Assembly (NCBI RefSeq): GCF_900091595.1
Contig: NZ_FMCW01000009.1
Location: forward strand, 124,001-188,000
Direction: 5' to 3'
Origin: Micromonospora haikouensis
GTDB lineage: Bacteria > Actinomycetota > Actinomycetes > Mycobacteriales > Micromonosporaceae
Length of the DNA: 64,000 nucleotides
Shown here: piece after piece, positions 18,043 through 27,045 of the stretch
Numbering within the stretch: the stretch's first letter is position 1
Layout of the letters: every line of letters begins with the position of its first letter
Translations under genes and position numbers: made by a program
The notes under the pieces: generated by a model
Databases searched by the model: none
Seen by the model: only the letters and a program-made list of their open reading frames with translations
What the model was told of the DNA's origin: nothing

Positions 18043-18072
18043 AACATAGTGCGCAATTGAGTTGTGCACAAC
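18043..18072 (-). promoter_or_regulatory. ohrR promoter with overlapping palindromic operator
   Basis: On the minus strand, -35 TTGTGC (18066-18071), a 17-bp spacer and -10 TATGTT (18043-18048) are well formed. The perfect 12-bp palindrome GTTGTGCACAAC (18061-18072) covers the -35. An AATTG and TGCGCA segment in the spacer adds a second half-site-like element. This fits OhrR autorepression. Confidence 0.75.
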
Positions 18073-18158
18073 CTAATGGGCCGCACTGTGCCCCGGCTCA
18101 CCGACGCCGGACGACGCACCGCCGCCGACCCGGCACCCCGGCAGCGGGGTGCGCCGGG

Positions 18159-18548
18159 TCAGCGGTCGCCGAGGTACGCCTCCAGCTCCACCTCGACCAG
18201 GTGGTCGGGGTCGAGCAGGGCGGCCACCACCACCAGGGTCGCCGCCGGCCGGACCGCCCCGAACACCGCGTTGTGGGCCCGGCCCACCTCGTCGGCGTAC
18301 GCGCGGTCCGTCACGTACATCCGGGTGCGCACCACGTCGCCGGGCCCCGCGCCGACCTCCGCGAGGGCCGCCAGGCCGATCCGCAGCGCCTGCGCGGTCT
18401 GCGCGGCGGCGTCCCCCACGTGCACCACCCGGCCGTCGACCGTCGCCGTGCAGCCGGCCGTGACGGCCCGGTCGCCGGCCCGGACGACCCGGGAGTAGCC
18501 GTACCGCGCCTCCCAGGGGCCGCCCGAGCCCAACCGGGTGACGGTCAC
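18159..18548 (-). CDS. ridA: RidA/YjgF-family enamine/imine deaminase
   Basis: A 129-residue RidA-family protein. Members hydrolyse reactive 2-aminoacrylate-type enamines. It shows the family pattern ([29 protein letters not shown], the near-C-terminal [10 protein letters not shown]) including the conserved Arg in VRTRMYVT. Its GTG start overlaps the priA stop by 4 bp, making it the last gene of the his operon. That placement suggests protection of PLP enzymes such as HisC, but this is inference. Confidence 0.88.
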   Translation of the reverse strand: MTVTRLGSGGPWEARYGYSRVVRAGDRAVTAGCTATVDGRVVHVGDAAAQTAQALRIGLAALAEVGAGPGDVVRTRMYVTDRAYADEVGRAHNAVFGAVRPAATLVVVAALLDPDHLVEVELEAYLGDR

Positions 18549-19270
18549 GCGGCGGCGAGCACGTCGAGCGCCTGCCGCACGGTGAACGCGCCCGCGTACA
18601 GCGCCTTGCCGGCGATCACGCCCTCCACGCCGACCGGCTCCAGGGTGGCCAGGGCACGCAGGTCGTCCAGCGTCGAGACGCCACCCGAGGCGATCACCGG
18701 GGCGTCGGTGCGGGCGCAGACCTCGCGCAGCAGGTCCAGGTTCGGCCCGCGCATCGTGCCGTCCTTGGTGATGTCGGTCACCACGTAACGGGAGGCGCCC
18801 GCCTTGTCGAGCCGCTCCAGCACCTCGTACAGGTCGCCGCCGTCGCGGGTCCAGCCCCGCGCCGAGAGGGTACGCCCGCGCACGTCCAGCCCGATGGCGA
18901 CGCGGTCGCCGTACTCGCCGCAGACCCGGTCGCACCACTGCGGGTCCTCCAGCGCGGCGGTGCCGATGTTGACCCGCGCCGCGCCGGTGCCCAGCGCGGC
19001 CCGCAGCGACGCGTCGTCGCGGATCCCGCCGGACAACTCCACCTGCACGTCCAGCCGGCCCACCACGTCGGCCAGCAGCGCGGCGTTGGACCCCCGGCCG
19101 AACGCGGCGTCCAGGTCCACCAGGTGGATCCACTCCGCGCCGTCGCGCTGCCAGGCCAGCGCCGCCTCCAGGGGGTCGCCGTAGGCGGTCTCGCTGCCGG
19201 CGGCGCCCTGCACGAGCCGGACGGCCTGGCCGTCGGCGACGTCCACGGCGGGCAACAGGGTGAGGCTCAA
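18545..19270 (-). CDS. priA: Phosphoribosyl isomerase PriA (bifunctional HisA/TrpF)
   Basis: A 241-residue barrel enzyme that isomerises ProFAR in histidine synthesis and, in actinobacteria, phosphoribosylanthranilate in tryptophan synthesis. Catalytic Asp residues lie in [11 protein letters not shown] (about D10) and [13 protein letters not shown] (about D174). The actinobacterial PriA-type sequence [17 protein letters not shown] is present. The start is a TTG (19270) preceded by a strong GAGGAGAAG ribosome site. It sits in the his operon between the small membrane protein gene and ridA. Confidence 0.94.
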   Translation of the reverse strand: MSLTLLPAVDVADGQAVRLVQGAAGSETAYGDPLEAALAWQRDGAEWIHLVDLDAAFGRGSNAALLADVVGRLDVQVELSGGIRDDASLRAALGTGAARVNIGTAALEDPQWCDRVCGEYGDRVAIGLDVRGRTLSARGWTRDGGDLYEVLERLDKAGASRYVVTDITKDGTMRGPNLDLLREVCARTDAPVIASGGVSTLDDLRALATLEPVGVEGVIAGKALYAGAFTVRQALDVLAAA

Positions 19271-19302
19271 CGCTCTTCTCCTCGAAATCGATAACGTGCG
19301 CG

Positions 19303-19626
19303 TCAGGACCGGCGGCCCAGTGCGATCACCACGGCCGCCGGCAGCACCAGCAGCAACAACACGACCAGCACCACCCGCAGCGCCAGGTCGTCGACGAAAC
19401 TCCAGATGGCGACCAGCGCCACGCCGGTCAGGCCGACGATCGCGGCCCGCTCGCCCCGGGAGTGCCGGGCCAGCCGGCCGGCGCGGCGGCGCGGCCAGCG
19501 GGGCGTCAGCCGGCGTACCACCGCGCGGCGGCGCTCCCGGCGGGCCACCCGGCGGCGGCGCACGGCCCGCTCCCGCTCCAACTGGGCCTCGCGGGCCGCC
19601 CGGCGGCGGGCCCGCTCCTTGCTCAC
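19303..19626 (-). CDS. Small membrane protein with Arg-rich N-terminus (his operon)
   Basis: A 107-residue protein of unknown function. The first 60 residues are extremely basic (runs of Arg such as [20 protein letters not shown]), followed by two adjacent hydrophobic helices (about 62-80 and 82-103). It is translated in the his operon between hisH and priA from a GTG start (19626). The basic part could bind nucleic acid or the inner membrane surface. No histidine-pathway role is evident. Confidence 0.7.
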   Translation of the reverse strand: MSKERARRRAAREAQLERERAVRRRRVARRERRRAVVRRLTPRWPRRRAGRLARHSRGERAAIVGLTGVALVAIWSFVDDLALRVVLVVLLLLVLPAAVVIALGRRS

Positions 19627-19668
19627 GCCGCGCCCCCCGGCCCGGTGCCCCGGCCGCGCGGGCCCCGC

Positions 19669-20313
19669 TCAGCCACCGGCGGGCACGGTGCCGAGCCAGT
19701 TGCGCAGCAGCGCCGCGCCGGAGTCGGCCGACTTCTCCGGGTGGAACTGGGCGGCCGAGAGCGCGCCCCGCTCCACCGCCGCCACGAAGTCCGCCTCGTG
19801 GTGGGCGGTGGTCACCGCCGCGCCCGACGCCGCCAGCGCGCCCGCGTCGACCACCCCGTAGGAGTGGACGAAGTAGAAGCGGCTGTCGGCGGGCAGGCCC
19901 GCGAAGAGCACCGACGACGCCGGGGGTCGCACCGTGTTCCAGCCCATGTGCGGCAGCCGGGCGGCGGGCAGCCGGGTCACCGCGCCCGGCAGCAGCCCGA
20001 GCCCCTTGGTGACCACGCCGTGCTCGTCGCCGTGCTCGAAGAGCACCTGCATGCCCACGCAGATGCCCAGCACGGGCCGGCCGGCGGCGACCCGCTCGGC
20101 GATGACCGGGCCCGCGCCGAGCGCCTCGATCCCGGCCATGCAGGCGGCGTACGCGCCCACGCCCGGCACCACCAGGCCGTCGGCGTCGGCGGCGGCGGCC
20201 AGGTCGGCGGTGACGGTGACGTCGGCGCCGGCCCGGGCCAGGGCCCGCTCGGCCGAACGCAGGTTGCCCGAGCCGTAGTCGAGCACCACGACCCGCTTGA
20301 TCCGATCGCCCAT
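19669..20313 (-). CDS. hisH: Imidazole glycerol phosphate synthase glutaminase subunit HisH
   Basis: A class I glutamine amidotransferase (214 aa) supplying ammonia to HisF. The nucleophile Cys is in [13 protein letters not shown] (about C84), and the His-Glu pair is in QFHPEKS (about residues 192-194). ATG 20313 overlaps the stop of the preceding 56-codon gene by one base (TGATG), implying coupling. Confidence 0.95.
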   Translation of the reverse strand: MGDRIKRVVVLDYGSGNLRSAERALARAGADVTVTADLAAAADADGLVVPGVGAYAACMAGIEALGAGPVIAERVAAGRPVLGICVGMQVLFEHGDEHGVVTKGLGLLPGAVTRLPAARLPHMGWNTVRPPASSVLFAGLPADSRFYFVHSYGVVDAGALAASGAAVTTAHHEADFVAAVERGALSAAQFHPEKSADSGAALLRNWLGTVPAGG

Positions 20314-20483
20314 CAGCCCTCCCCGGGCAGCAGCCAGAGCACCCCACCGGCCGTGGCCAGCACCGCGAGCACCGCGGTGACCACCACCGCGCCGCGCGTC
20401 GCGCCCTGGCGGTGCAGCGAGACCGCCCCGCCGACCAGCACCCCGGCGAGGATCAGCAGCAGGGTCGGCAGCACCCCGCCCAC
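20313..20483 (-). CDS. 56-residue two-helix membrane protein between hisB and hisH
   Basis: A short gene missed by size-limited gene finders. GTG 20483 begins 2 bp after the hisB TAG stop and its TGA overlaps the hisH ATG, so it fills the gap exactly. The 56 residues make two hydrophobic helices (start [20 protein letters not shown], then a short basic turn HRQGATRG, then [20 protein letters not shown]). No soluble domain exists. Its function is unknown, and coupling to both neighbours supports real translation. Confidence 0.7.
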   Translation of the reverse strand: MGGVLPTLLLILAGVLVGGAVSLHRQGATRGAVVVTAVLAVLATAGGVLWLLPGEG

Positions 20484-20485
20484 GG

Positions 20486-21097
20486 CTACAACGCGCCCTT
20501 CGTGCTGGGGATCGCGCCGGCCGACCGGGGGTCGAGCGCGGTGGCCTCGCGCAGGGCGCGGGAGACCGCCTTGAACTGGGCCTCCACCACGTGGTGGGCG
20601 TCGGGGTGGCCGCCGGGGCGGGCCGCGCGCAGCACGTCCACGTGCAGGGTGATCCGGGCCGCCTGACCGAAGGACTCCCAGATGTGCCGGGTCATGCTGG
20701 TCGGGTAGACCGGCCCGATGTACGGGGCCAGCGCCGGCTCGTCGTGCACCACGTACGGGCGGCCCGACAGGTCGACGGCGGCCCGGACGAGGACCTCGTC
20801 CATCGGGACGGTCGCCGAGCCGTACCGCCGGATGCCGGCCTTGTCGCCCAGCGCCTGGTCGAACGCGGCGCCCAGGGCGAGCGCCGTGTCCTCCATCGTG
20901 TGGTGGGCGTCGATCTCCAGGTCGCCGACGGTGCGCACGGTCAGGTCGAAGCCGCCGTGCCGGGCGATCTGGTGCAGCATGTGGTCGTAGAAGCCGACCC
21001 CGGTGCCGATCTCGGCCCGGCCGGTGCCGTCGAGGTCGATCTCGACGAGCACCTTGGTCTCCTTGGTGATCCGCTCGACCCGGGCGGTGCGGCTCAT
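20486..21097 (-). CDS. hisB: Imidazoleglycerol-phosphate dehydratase HisB
   Basis: A 203-residue monofunctional dehydratase making imidazole acetol phosphate. The metal-binding repeats are clear: HHTMEDTALALG (about residue 72) and DAHHVVEAQFKAVSRALR near the C-terminus, with the conserved GVGFYDHMLHQIARHGGFDL. ATG 21097 overlaps the hisC stop (TGATG). It lies third in the his operon. Confidence 0.96.
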   Translation of the reverse strand: MSRTARVERITKETKVLVEIDLDGTGRAEIGTGVGFYDHMLHQIARHGGFDLTVRTVGDLEIDAHHTMEDTALALGAAFDQALGDKAGIRRYGSATVPMDEVLVRAAVDLSGRPYVVHDEPALAPYIGPVYPTSMTRHIWESFGQAARITLHVDVLRAARPGGHPDAHHVVEAQFKAVSRALREATALDPRSAGAIPSTKGAL

Positions 21098-22167
21098 CAC
21101 AAACTCTCCATCGCGGTGAGGAAGGCGTCGGTCTCGGCGGGGGTGCCGGCGGTGACCCGCAGCCAGCCGGGCAGCCCGACGTCGCGCACGAGCACCCCCT
21201 GCTCCAGCAGGGCGCGCCAGGCCACCGCCTGGTCGCCGCCCACCTGGAACAGGACGAAGTTGGCGTCGCTGTCGGCGACCCGCAGGCCCCGGGCGCGCAG
21301 CTCGGCGACGATCCGGTCCCGCTGCCCCATGATCGCCTCGACCGTGGCCAGCAGGGCGTCGCGGTGCGCCAGGGCCGCGCGGGCGGCGGCCTGGGTGAGC
21401 GCCGACAGGTGGTAGGGCAGCCGCACGAGCTGCACCGCCGCCACCACGGCCGGATCGGCCGCGAGGTAGCCCAGCCGGCCGCCGGCGAACCCGAACGCCT
21501 TGCTCATCGTGCGGGTCACCACCAGCCTCGGGTGGCCGGGCAGCACCGCGAGGGCGCTGACCGTGCCGGGGCGGGCGAACTCGGCGTACGCCTCGTCGAC
21601 CACCACCATGCCGGGCGCGGCGTCGAGGACGGCGGCGACCACCGCCGGGTCCAGCGCCGTGCCCGTCGGGTTGTTCGGCGAGCAGAGGAACACCACGTCG
21701 GGACGGTGCGCCCGGACCTGGGCGACCGCCTCGTCGGCGGTCAGCCCGAAGTCGACCCCGCGCTGCGCCGGCACCCACCGGGTGCCGGCGCCGAGCGCCA
21801 GCAGCGGGTGCATCGAGTACGCCGGCGTGAAGCCGAGCGCCGTGCGCCCCGGCCCGCCGAACGCCTGCAGGAGCTGCTGCTGGATCTCGTTGGAGCCGTT
21901 GGCCGCCCACACCTGCCCGACGGTGAGCCCGTGCCCCAGGTAGGCCGCCAGGTCGGCGCGCAGCGCCACGGCGTCGCGGTCGGGATAGCGGTTGAGGTCG
22001 CGCAGCTCGGCGGCGAGGGCCTTGCCGATCGCGTCGGCCACCGCCTCGGGCACCGGGTACGAGTTCTCGTTGGTGTTCAGCCGCACCGGCACGTCGATCT
22101 GCGGGGCGCCGTAGGGCGTCAGGCCCCGCAGGTCGTCGCGGATCGGCAGCTCGTCGAGAGTCGTCAC
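21097..22167 (-). CDS. hisC: Histidinol-phosphate aminotransferase HisC
   Basis: A 356-residue fold-type I PLP enzyme transferring an amino group from glutamate to imidazole acetol phosphate. The PLP-binding Lys is in [17 protein letters not shown] (about K230), with the conserved NPNNPTG-type motif [14 protein letters not shown] 22167 overlaps hisD by 4 bp (GTGA). Confidence 0.95.
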   Translation of the reverse strand: MTTLDELPIRDDLRGLTPYGAPQIDVPVRLNTNENSYPVPEAVADAIGKALAAELRDLNRYPDRDAVALRADLAAYLGHGLTVGQVWAANGSNEIQQQLLQAFGGPGRTALGFTPAYSMHPLLALGAGTRWVPAQRGVDFGLTADEAVAQVRAHRPDVVFLCSPNNPTGTALDPAVVAAVLDAAPGMVVVDEAYAEFARPGTVSALAVLPGHPRLVVTRTMSKAFGFAGGRLGYLAADPAVVAAVQLVRLPYHLSALTQAAARAALAHRDALLATVEAIMGQRDRIVAELRARGLRVADSDANFVLFQVGGDQAVAWRALLEQGVLVRDVGLPGWLRVTAGTPAETDAFLTAMESL

Positions 22168-23486
22168 GAGGCGCTCCCGGGGAAGCGGACGCTGACCGCC
22201 TGGCCGTGGGCCGGCAGGTCCTCGACGCCGGCCAGGGTCACCACGTGCGGGGCCACCTCACGCAGCGCGTCGCGGGTGTATTCCACCAGGTGGATGCCGC
22301 GCAGGAAGGACTGCACGGACAGGCCGGAGGAGTGCCGGGCGCAGCCGCCGGTGGGCAGCACGTGGTTGGAGCCGGCGCAGTAGTCGCCGAGCGACACCGG
22401 CGACCACGCGCCGACGAAGATCGCCCCGGCGTTGCGGACCCGCAGCGCCCACTCGCGGGCGTTCTCGGTCTGGATCTCCAGGTGCTCGGCGGCGTACGCG
22501 TCGACCACCCGCAGGCCGTCCGCCAGGTCGTCGACCAGCACCACGCCGCTCTGCTCGCCGGTCAGCGCGGTGGTGACCCGGTCGGCGTGCTTCGTCGCCG
22601 GCACCTGCCGGGCCAGCTCGGCCTCGACGGCGTCGGCCAGCGCGACCGAGCAGGTGACCAGCACGCTGGCCGCGAGGGGGTCGTGCTCGGCCTGGCTGAT
22701 CAGGTCGGCGGCGACGTGCGCCGGGTCGGCGGTGTCGTCGGCGAGGATCGCGATCTCGGTGGGGCCGGCCTCGGCGTCGATGCCGACCACGCCGCGCAGC
22801 AGCCGCTTCGCGGCGGTGACCCAGATGTTGCCCGGCCCGGTGATCATGTCGACGGGGTCGCAGCGCTGCGCGCCGTCGGGGTCGACCGTCGCGCCGTAGG
22901 CCAGCATCGCCACCGCCTGGGCGCCGCCGACGGCGTAGACCTCGTCGACGCCGAGCAGCGCGCAGGCCGCGAGGACCCGGGCGTCGGGCAGGCCGCCGTT
23001 CTCCTGCTGCGGCGGGCTGGCCACGACGAGCGACCGGACGCCGGCCGCCTGGGCGGGGACCACGTTCATCACCACGGTCGACGGATACATCGCCAGGCCG
23101 CCGGGGACGTACAGGCCGACCCGCTCGACGGGGACCCAGCGCTCGGTGACGGTGCCGCCGGGCACCACCTGGGTGGTGTGGTCGACGCGGCGCTGGTCGG
23201 CGTGGACCTTGCGGGCCCGGCTGATCGACTCCAGCAGGGCGGCGCGGACCTGGGGGTCGAGCGTCCCCTCGGCCTCGGCGATCGCCTCGGCCGGCACCCG
23301 CAGCCGCTCCGGCGAGACCCCGTCGAAGCGCTCGCTCGCCTCGCGGATCGCCGGGTACCCATGATCGCGGACCGCCTCCACGAGGGGGCGGATCCGCTCG
23401 ACCGCCACGGAGACGTCGAGCTGGGCACGGGGCAGCAGGCGGCGGGGGTCACGGACGCCGCCGCGCAGGTCGATCCGATTCAACAC
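22164..23486 (-). CDS. hisD: Histidinol dehydrogenase HisD
   Basis: A 440-residue zinc enzyme catalysing the last two steps of histidine synthesis with NAD. Readable hallmarks are [20 protein letters not shown], the [13 protein letters not shown] motif, [10 protein letters not shown] and [19 protein letters not shown] with catalytic Glu/His residues nearby. GTG 23486 starts the his operon; a TAGACT box 7 nt upstream indicates a leaderless transcript. No histidine leader peptide or T-box is seen upstream. Confidence 0.96.
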   Translation of the reverse strand: MLNRIDLRGGVRDPRRLLPRAQLDVSVAVERIRPLVEAVRDHGYPAIREASERFDGVSPERLRVPAEAIAEAEGTLDPQVRAALLESISRARKVHADQRRVDHTTQVVPGGTVTERWVPVERVGLYVPGGLAMYPSTVVMNVVPAQAAGVRSLVVASPPQQENGGLPDARVLAACALLGVDEVYAVGGAQAVAMLAYGATVDPDGAQRCDPVDMITGPGNIWVTAAKRLLRGVVGIDAEAGPTEIAILADDTADPAHVAADLISQAEHDPLAASVLVTCSVALADAVEAELARQVPATKHADRVTTALTGEQSGVVLVDDLADGLRVVDAYAAEHLEIQTENAREWALRVRNAGAIFVGAWSPVSLGDYCAGSNHVLPTGGCARHSSGLSVQSFLRGIHLVEYTRDALREVAPHVVTLAGVEDLPAHGQAVSVRFPGSAS

Positions 23487-23493
23487 GCCTGCG

Positions 23494-23499
23494 AGTCTA
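23494..23499 (-). promoter_or_regulatory. -10 box of the his operon (leaderless hisD)
   Basis: TAGACT on the minus strand lies 7 nt before hisD GTG 23486, with no Shine-Dalgarno sequence between. The -35 region is pure G/C and gives no clear hexamer. Confidence 0.5.
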
Positions 23500-23673
23500 G
23501 GCGGCCGGGCCGGCGGCGGCCCGCGCCGCCCGCACGCCGGGACGGTGAGCCGAGCCACGCCGGCCGCCGGGCGGGCCGCGACGGGCCCGGGGGCGGCCCC
23601 GCCGGGGGCGGGCGGGTCTTCCGGGGCGGGACGGGCCCCGCCGGGACGGCGCGGGCGGGCTAGGCTCGGTCCC

Positions 23674-24375
23674 GTGACTGCGCGGTTGCCGATCTTCCCC
23701 CTCGGGACGGTGCTCTTCCCCGGCCTGGTGCTGCCGCTGCACATCTTCGAGGAGCGCTACCGGGCCCTGGTGCGCCACCTCACGGGCCTGCCCGAGGGCG
23801 CCCCCCGGGAGTTCGGCGTGGTGGCCATCCGGGCCGGCTGGGAGGTCGCCCCCGGCACGCCCGGGCGGCCCGTCCCCGGCGTCGGCGGCGTCACGCTGCA
23901 CGAGGTCGGCTGCACCGCCGAGCTGCGGCAGGTGACCGAGCTGGACGACGGCGGGTTCGACATCGTCACCGTGGGGCGGCGGCGGTTCCGCGTCGCGCAG
24001 CTCGACGAGACCGCCGAGCCCTACCTGACGGCCGAGGTCGAGTGGCTGCCCGAGCCGGGCGGCCCCGACGAGGCCGCCGACCTGCTCGCGGCCCGGGTGA
24101 TCTCGGTGTTCCGGCAATATCTCGGGCTGATCCGCCCCGACCCGGAGGACATCTCCGAGCAGCTGCCGGAGGACCCGACGGTGCTGTCCCACCTGGTCGC
24201 CGCGACCGCCATGCTGACCGTCGACGACCGGCAGCGGCTGCTCGCGGTCGACGGCACCGCCGCCCGGCTCCGCGCCGAGCTGCGGCTGCTCAACCGCGAG
24301 GCGACCCTGTTGCGCCAGGTGCGGGCGGTTCCGGTGCCGCTGTCGGAGCTGGCGAGTCCGCCGGCCCCGAACTGA
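23674..24375 (+). CDS. Lon-substrate-binding (LON-N) domain protein
   Basis: A 233-residue protein built almost wholly from a Lon N-terminal domain, without ATPase or protease parts. It begins [25 protein letters not shown], the LON-domain signature. The C-terminal helices (from [16 protein letters not shown]) fit the helical half of the domain. The function is unknown; adaptor or chaperone roles are guessed for such stand-alone proteins. GTG 23674 lies 7 nt after TAGGCT (23661-23666), so it is leaderless. Its last 86 bp overlap the convergent DUF2567 gene. Confidence 0.88.
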   Translation: MTARLPIFPLGTVLFPGLVLPLHIFEERYRALVRHLTGLPEGAPREFGVVAIRAGWEVAPGTPGRPVPGVGGVTLHEVGCTAELRQVTELDDGGFDIVTVGRRRFRVAQLDETAEPYLTAEVEWLPEPGGPDEAADLLAARVISVFRQYLGLIRPDPEDISEQLPEDPTVLSHLVAATAMLTVDDRQRLLAVDGTAARLRAELRLLNREATLLRQVRAVPVPLSELASPPAPN

Positions 24376-25201
24376 CCTGCGGCCCGGTGGCGGGCGGGCC
24401 GGCGTAGACCCAGGACAGGTCGGGCTCGGGCTCCGGGCGCAGCGACGGCCAGCGCGACCAGCCGGCCAGCAGGGTGTACGTCACGGCCACGCCGAACGCC
24501 GGCAGCAGCAGGTTGCCGTACGGCAGGGGCAGCAGGTCGAACAGCCGGTGCAGGCCCCCGGCGCGCAGGTCGGCGGGCTTGGTGAACGCCTGCCCGTCCG
24601 GCGCGGAGGCCAGCAGCCGCTCGTACGCCGACAGGCCGACCCGCCGGCCGACCTGCCAGGCCACCAGGGCCGCGCCGAGGCCGCCGGCCGCCCCGGCGAG
24701 CAGCCCGACGGGGCCGCGCCGGCGCCGCAGCAGCACCCACAGGGCCAGCGCGGCGAGCACGCCGAAGCCGATTCCGAGCAGGCTGAACCAGCCGTCGGCG
24801 GCGATCGGCTGCTCCGGCTGCGGCTGGGCGTAGACGGCCCCCTCGGCGGTCTTGACCACCGGGGTGTCGGGGGCGACGGCCGCCCAGAGCAGCCCCAGCG
24901 GGACGCCCAGCGCGGTGAGGACGGCCGCCGCGCCCAGCGCCACGCCGATCACCCGGCCCGGGCGGCGCTCGGACGGAACCGGGCCGGCGGGGACCGGCCC
25001 GGTCGGCGGCGCGCCGAACGGATACTGGGGCGGCCCGGCGAACGGCCCGGCGGGCGGCTGGTGGGCCGGGTCGGCCGGGGGCCCGGGGACGAGCCCTTCG
25101 GTCGGGTCGGGGGCCGGGGCGGCGGGCGGCCCGGGGACCGGCCCGGCGGTCGGGTCGGGACGGGGCGCGGGGCGGTCGGCGTCGGAGGTGTCCGGGCTCA
25201 C
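24290..25201 (-). CDS. DUF2567-type membrane protein with Pro-rich N-terminus
   Basis: A 303-residue protein. About 80 residues of Pro/Gly/Ala low complexity are followed by four hydrophobic segments. Between the first two is a loop with PVVKTAEGAVYAQPQPEQP and IAADGWFSLLG, matching the actinobacterial DUF2567 pattern. The C-terminal 45 residues are again Pro-rich. The function is unknown. It is probably the last gene after the ParA-like gene (91 bp downstream). The 3' end overlaps the LON-N gene tail-to-tail. Confidence 0.75.
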   Translation of the reverse strand: MSPDTSDADRPAPRPDPTAGPVPGPPAAPAPDPTEGLVPGPPADPAHQPPAGPFAGPPQYPFGAPPTGPVPAGPVPSERRPGRVIGVALGAAAVLTALGVPLGLLWAAVAPDTPVVKTAEGAVYAQPQPEQPIAADGWFSLLGIGFGVLAALALWVLLRRRRGPVGLLAGAAGGLGAALVAWQVGRRVGLSAYERLLASAPDGQAFTKPADLRAGGLHRLFDLLPLPYGNLLLPAFGVAVTYTLLAGWSRWPSLRPEPEPDLSWVYAGPPATGPQVSSGPADSPAPTAAPEPPAPGATGSPRG

Positions 25202-25292
25202 CCGATGATCCTTACAGACCGGGGGCGTCCCCGGGGCGTCGGTGCCTCCGCAGCCGGCTCGGCCGCCGCGGCGGCTCGTGGTCGCGGCCGGC

Positions 25293-26969
25293 TCAGCGGG
25301 CGAAGGGCTCCAGCATCACCGACGCCGCGCGCAGCCACGCCTGCCGGGTCTCCGGCTGGAGCTGGTGGTATTCGATCGAGGAGCCGGTCTCCAGCGCCGG
25401 GTCGTACGGCACCACGGCCACCGCCCGGGTGCGGGTGGCGAAGTGCCGCTCCAGGTCGGTCTGCAACGGCGAGCGGCCCGGCGTCGGGCAGGAGATCAGG
25501 GTGACGGCGTTGTCGGCCAGTTCGCCCATCCCGACCTCGTGCAGCAGGTCGAGCATCCAGTCGGCGCTGAACGCGGCGTCCTCCCGGGGCACGGTGGTCA
25601 CCACGAGCTGGTCGGCGGCCTGCATCACCGTGCGCCAGTTGGGGCTCTCCACGTTGTTGCCGGTGTCCACGCAGACCACGTCGTGGGTGCGCCGCAGCAG
25701 CTCCAGCACCCGCTTGACGGTGAACTGGTCGAGCCGCTGGGCGAACCGGGGGCTCTCCTCCCCGGCCAGCACGTCGTACGAGCCGTCGGCGGCGTGCCGC
25801 AGGTAGTCGTCGAGGCTGCCGAGCAGGGCGGAGCCCTCCAGGATCTCGATCTGGGCGAGGTCGTGGATCAGGTGCCGGATCGTCCGGGCGTGCCGGGCGC
25901 TGCCGGCGCGCAGCCCGAGGGTGCCGCGCAGCTCGTTGTCGTCCCAGGCGAGCACGCCCCGGCCGCGCACGCTGCCGACGGTGGCGGCGGCCAGCACCGT
26001 GGCCGTGGTCTTGTGCACCCCGCCCTTGGGGTTGGCGAAGGCGAGCACCCGGGGCGTGCCCAGGTCGCGGCGGAGCACCCCGGCGGCGCGTTCCAGCTCG
26101 CTCTCGGCGCTCTGCGCCCGCCACTCGATGCGGGCCGGATAGCCCCGCTCGACCACCGCGGGCGGCCCGGGCGGCGGCTGGTAGACCGGCTCGGCGACGG
26201 GCGGGTAGGCCGCCTCGGCCCGGTAGGCCGGCTCCGCCGGGGGCGGCTGGTAGGCGGGCTCCACGACGGGCGGCTGGTAGACCGGGTCGGCCGGGGGCGG
26301 CTGGTAGGCCGGCTCGGGGCGGTAGCCGCCGCTGTCGAGCAGCGAGTAGCGCGACTCGACCGGCGGGGGCTCGGGGCGGTAGCCGCCGCCGTCGAGCAGC
26401 GAGTAGCGGGACGGGGCGGGCGGCGGCGGGTCGGCGCGGCGCACCGGCTCCGGGTCGAGGCGCCCGGGGCCGGACCGCCACGACGGCTCGGCCGGATAGG
26501 CCGGCTCCTGCGGATAGCCGGAAGGCTCGGGCTGGTAGCCCAGCGGATCGGCCGGGTAGGCAGGCGGCTCCGGCTGCTGGTAGGCCGGGGGCTCCGGCTG
26601 GTAGCCCGGGGGCTCCGGCTGGTACGCCGGGTCGATCCGGTAGGCCGGGTCCACCCGGTAGCTCGCCCCGGCCCGGTAGCCGCCGCGCGCCGGCTCCGCC
26701 GGGTAACCGGGCTCCGCGGCGTACGACTGCTCGCCCGGCGGGCCGATCGCCGCCGCCCGCCCGGCGTAGCCGTTGCCGGACGTGCGCCGGGGCAGCGGCT
26801 CGGGCGCCGCGCGCGGCGCCTCCTCGGCGTGGCGGTCGGCCTCGGCCTGCTCCGCGGTGCGACCGCCGAGCCGCGCCCGGTCGAGCAGCGCCCGCCACCG
26901 CGGTGCTGGTTCGGCCGGCCGACCCCAGCTGGTCTCCGTGCCGTCCAAGGCTCGCCCTCCCAGCGCCAT
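25293..26969 (-). CDS. ParA/MinD-like ATPase with Tyr/Pro-rich N-terminal half
   Basis: A 558-residue protein. Residues 60-270 are low-complexity Tyr/Pro/Glu repeats (PAYQPEP, PAYQPPPAEP, and two near-identical copies of SRYSLLDxGGYRPEP). The C-terminal 250 residues form a deviant-Walker P-loop ATPase with ANPKGGVHKTT, where the usual Gly before the second Lys is His. LAWDDNELRGTLGLR and VVCVDTGNN follow. The architecture resembles actinobacterial ParA-like proteins such as EspI. Partner ParB/parS is not nearby; flanking genes encode membrane proteins, so a positioning or secretion role is possible. ATG 26969 has a GGAG site. Confidence 0.8.
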   Translation of the reverse strand: MALGGRALDGTETSWGRPAEPAPRWRALLDRARLGGRTAEQAEADRHAEEAPRAAPEPLPRRTSGNGYAGRAAAIGPPGEQSYAAEPGYPAEPARGGYRAGASYRVDPAYRIDPAYQPEPPGYQPEPPAYQQPEPPAYPADPLGYQPEPSGYPQEPAYPAEPSWRSGPGRLDPEPVRRADPPPPAPSRYSLLDGGGYRPEPPPVESRYSLLDSGGYRPEPAYQPPPADPVYQPPVVEPAYQPPPAEPAYRAEAAYPPVAEPVYQPPPGPPAVVERGYPARIEWRAQSAESELERAAGVLRRDLGTPRVLAFANPKGGVHKTTATVLAAATVGSVRGRGVLAWDDNELRGTLGLRAGSARHARTIRHLIHDLAQIEILEGSALLGSLDDYLRHAADGSYDVLAGEESPRFAQRLDQFTVKRVLELLRRTHDVVCVDTGNNVESPNWRTVMQAADQLVVTTVPREDAAFSADWMLDLLHEVGMGELADNAVTLISCPTPGRSPLQTDLERHFATRTRAVAVVPYDPALETGSSIEYHQLQPETRQAWLRAASVMLEPFAR

Positions 26970-27006
26970 CGATCTCCGCCTGACAGGCTACGAACGAAAC
27001 CCTATT

Positions 27007-27023
27007 CGGACCACACCGGTCCG
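27007..27023 (-). terminator. Small hairpin between the 27046 gene and the ParA-like gene
   Basis: CGGACC and GGTCCG form a perfect 6-bp stem with a 5-nt loop, in the 76-bp gap upstream of the ParA-like gene. A weak terminator or a regulatory site; the evidence is structural only. Confidence 0.3.
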
Positions 27024-27045
27024 CGCACATCCTGATTCGGCTTTG

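Noticed and set aside
26160..26720. Repetitive stretch in the ParA-like gene as a CRISPR array
   Set aside because: The repeats are in-frame, irregular in length and encode Tyr/Pro motifs; there are no uniform spacers or cas genes.
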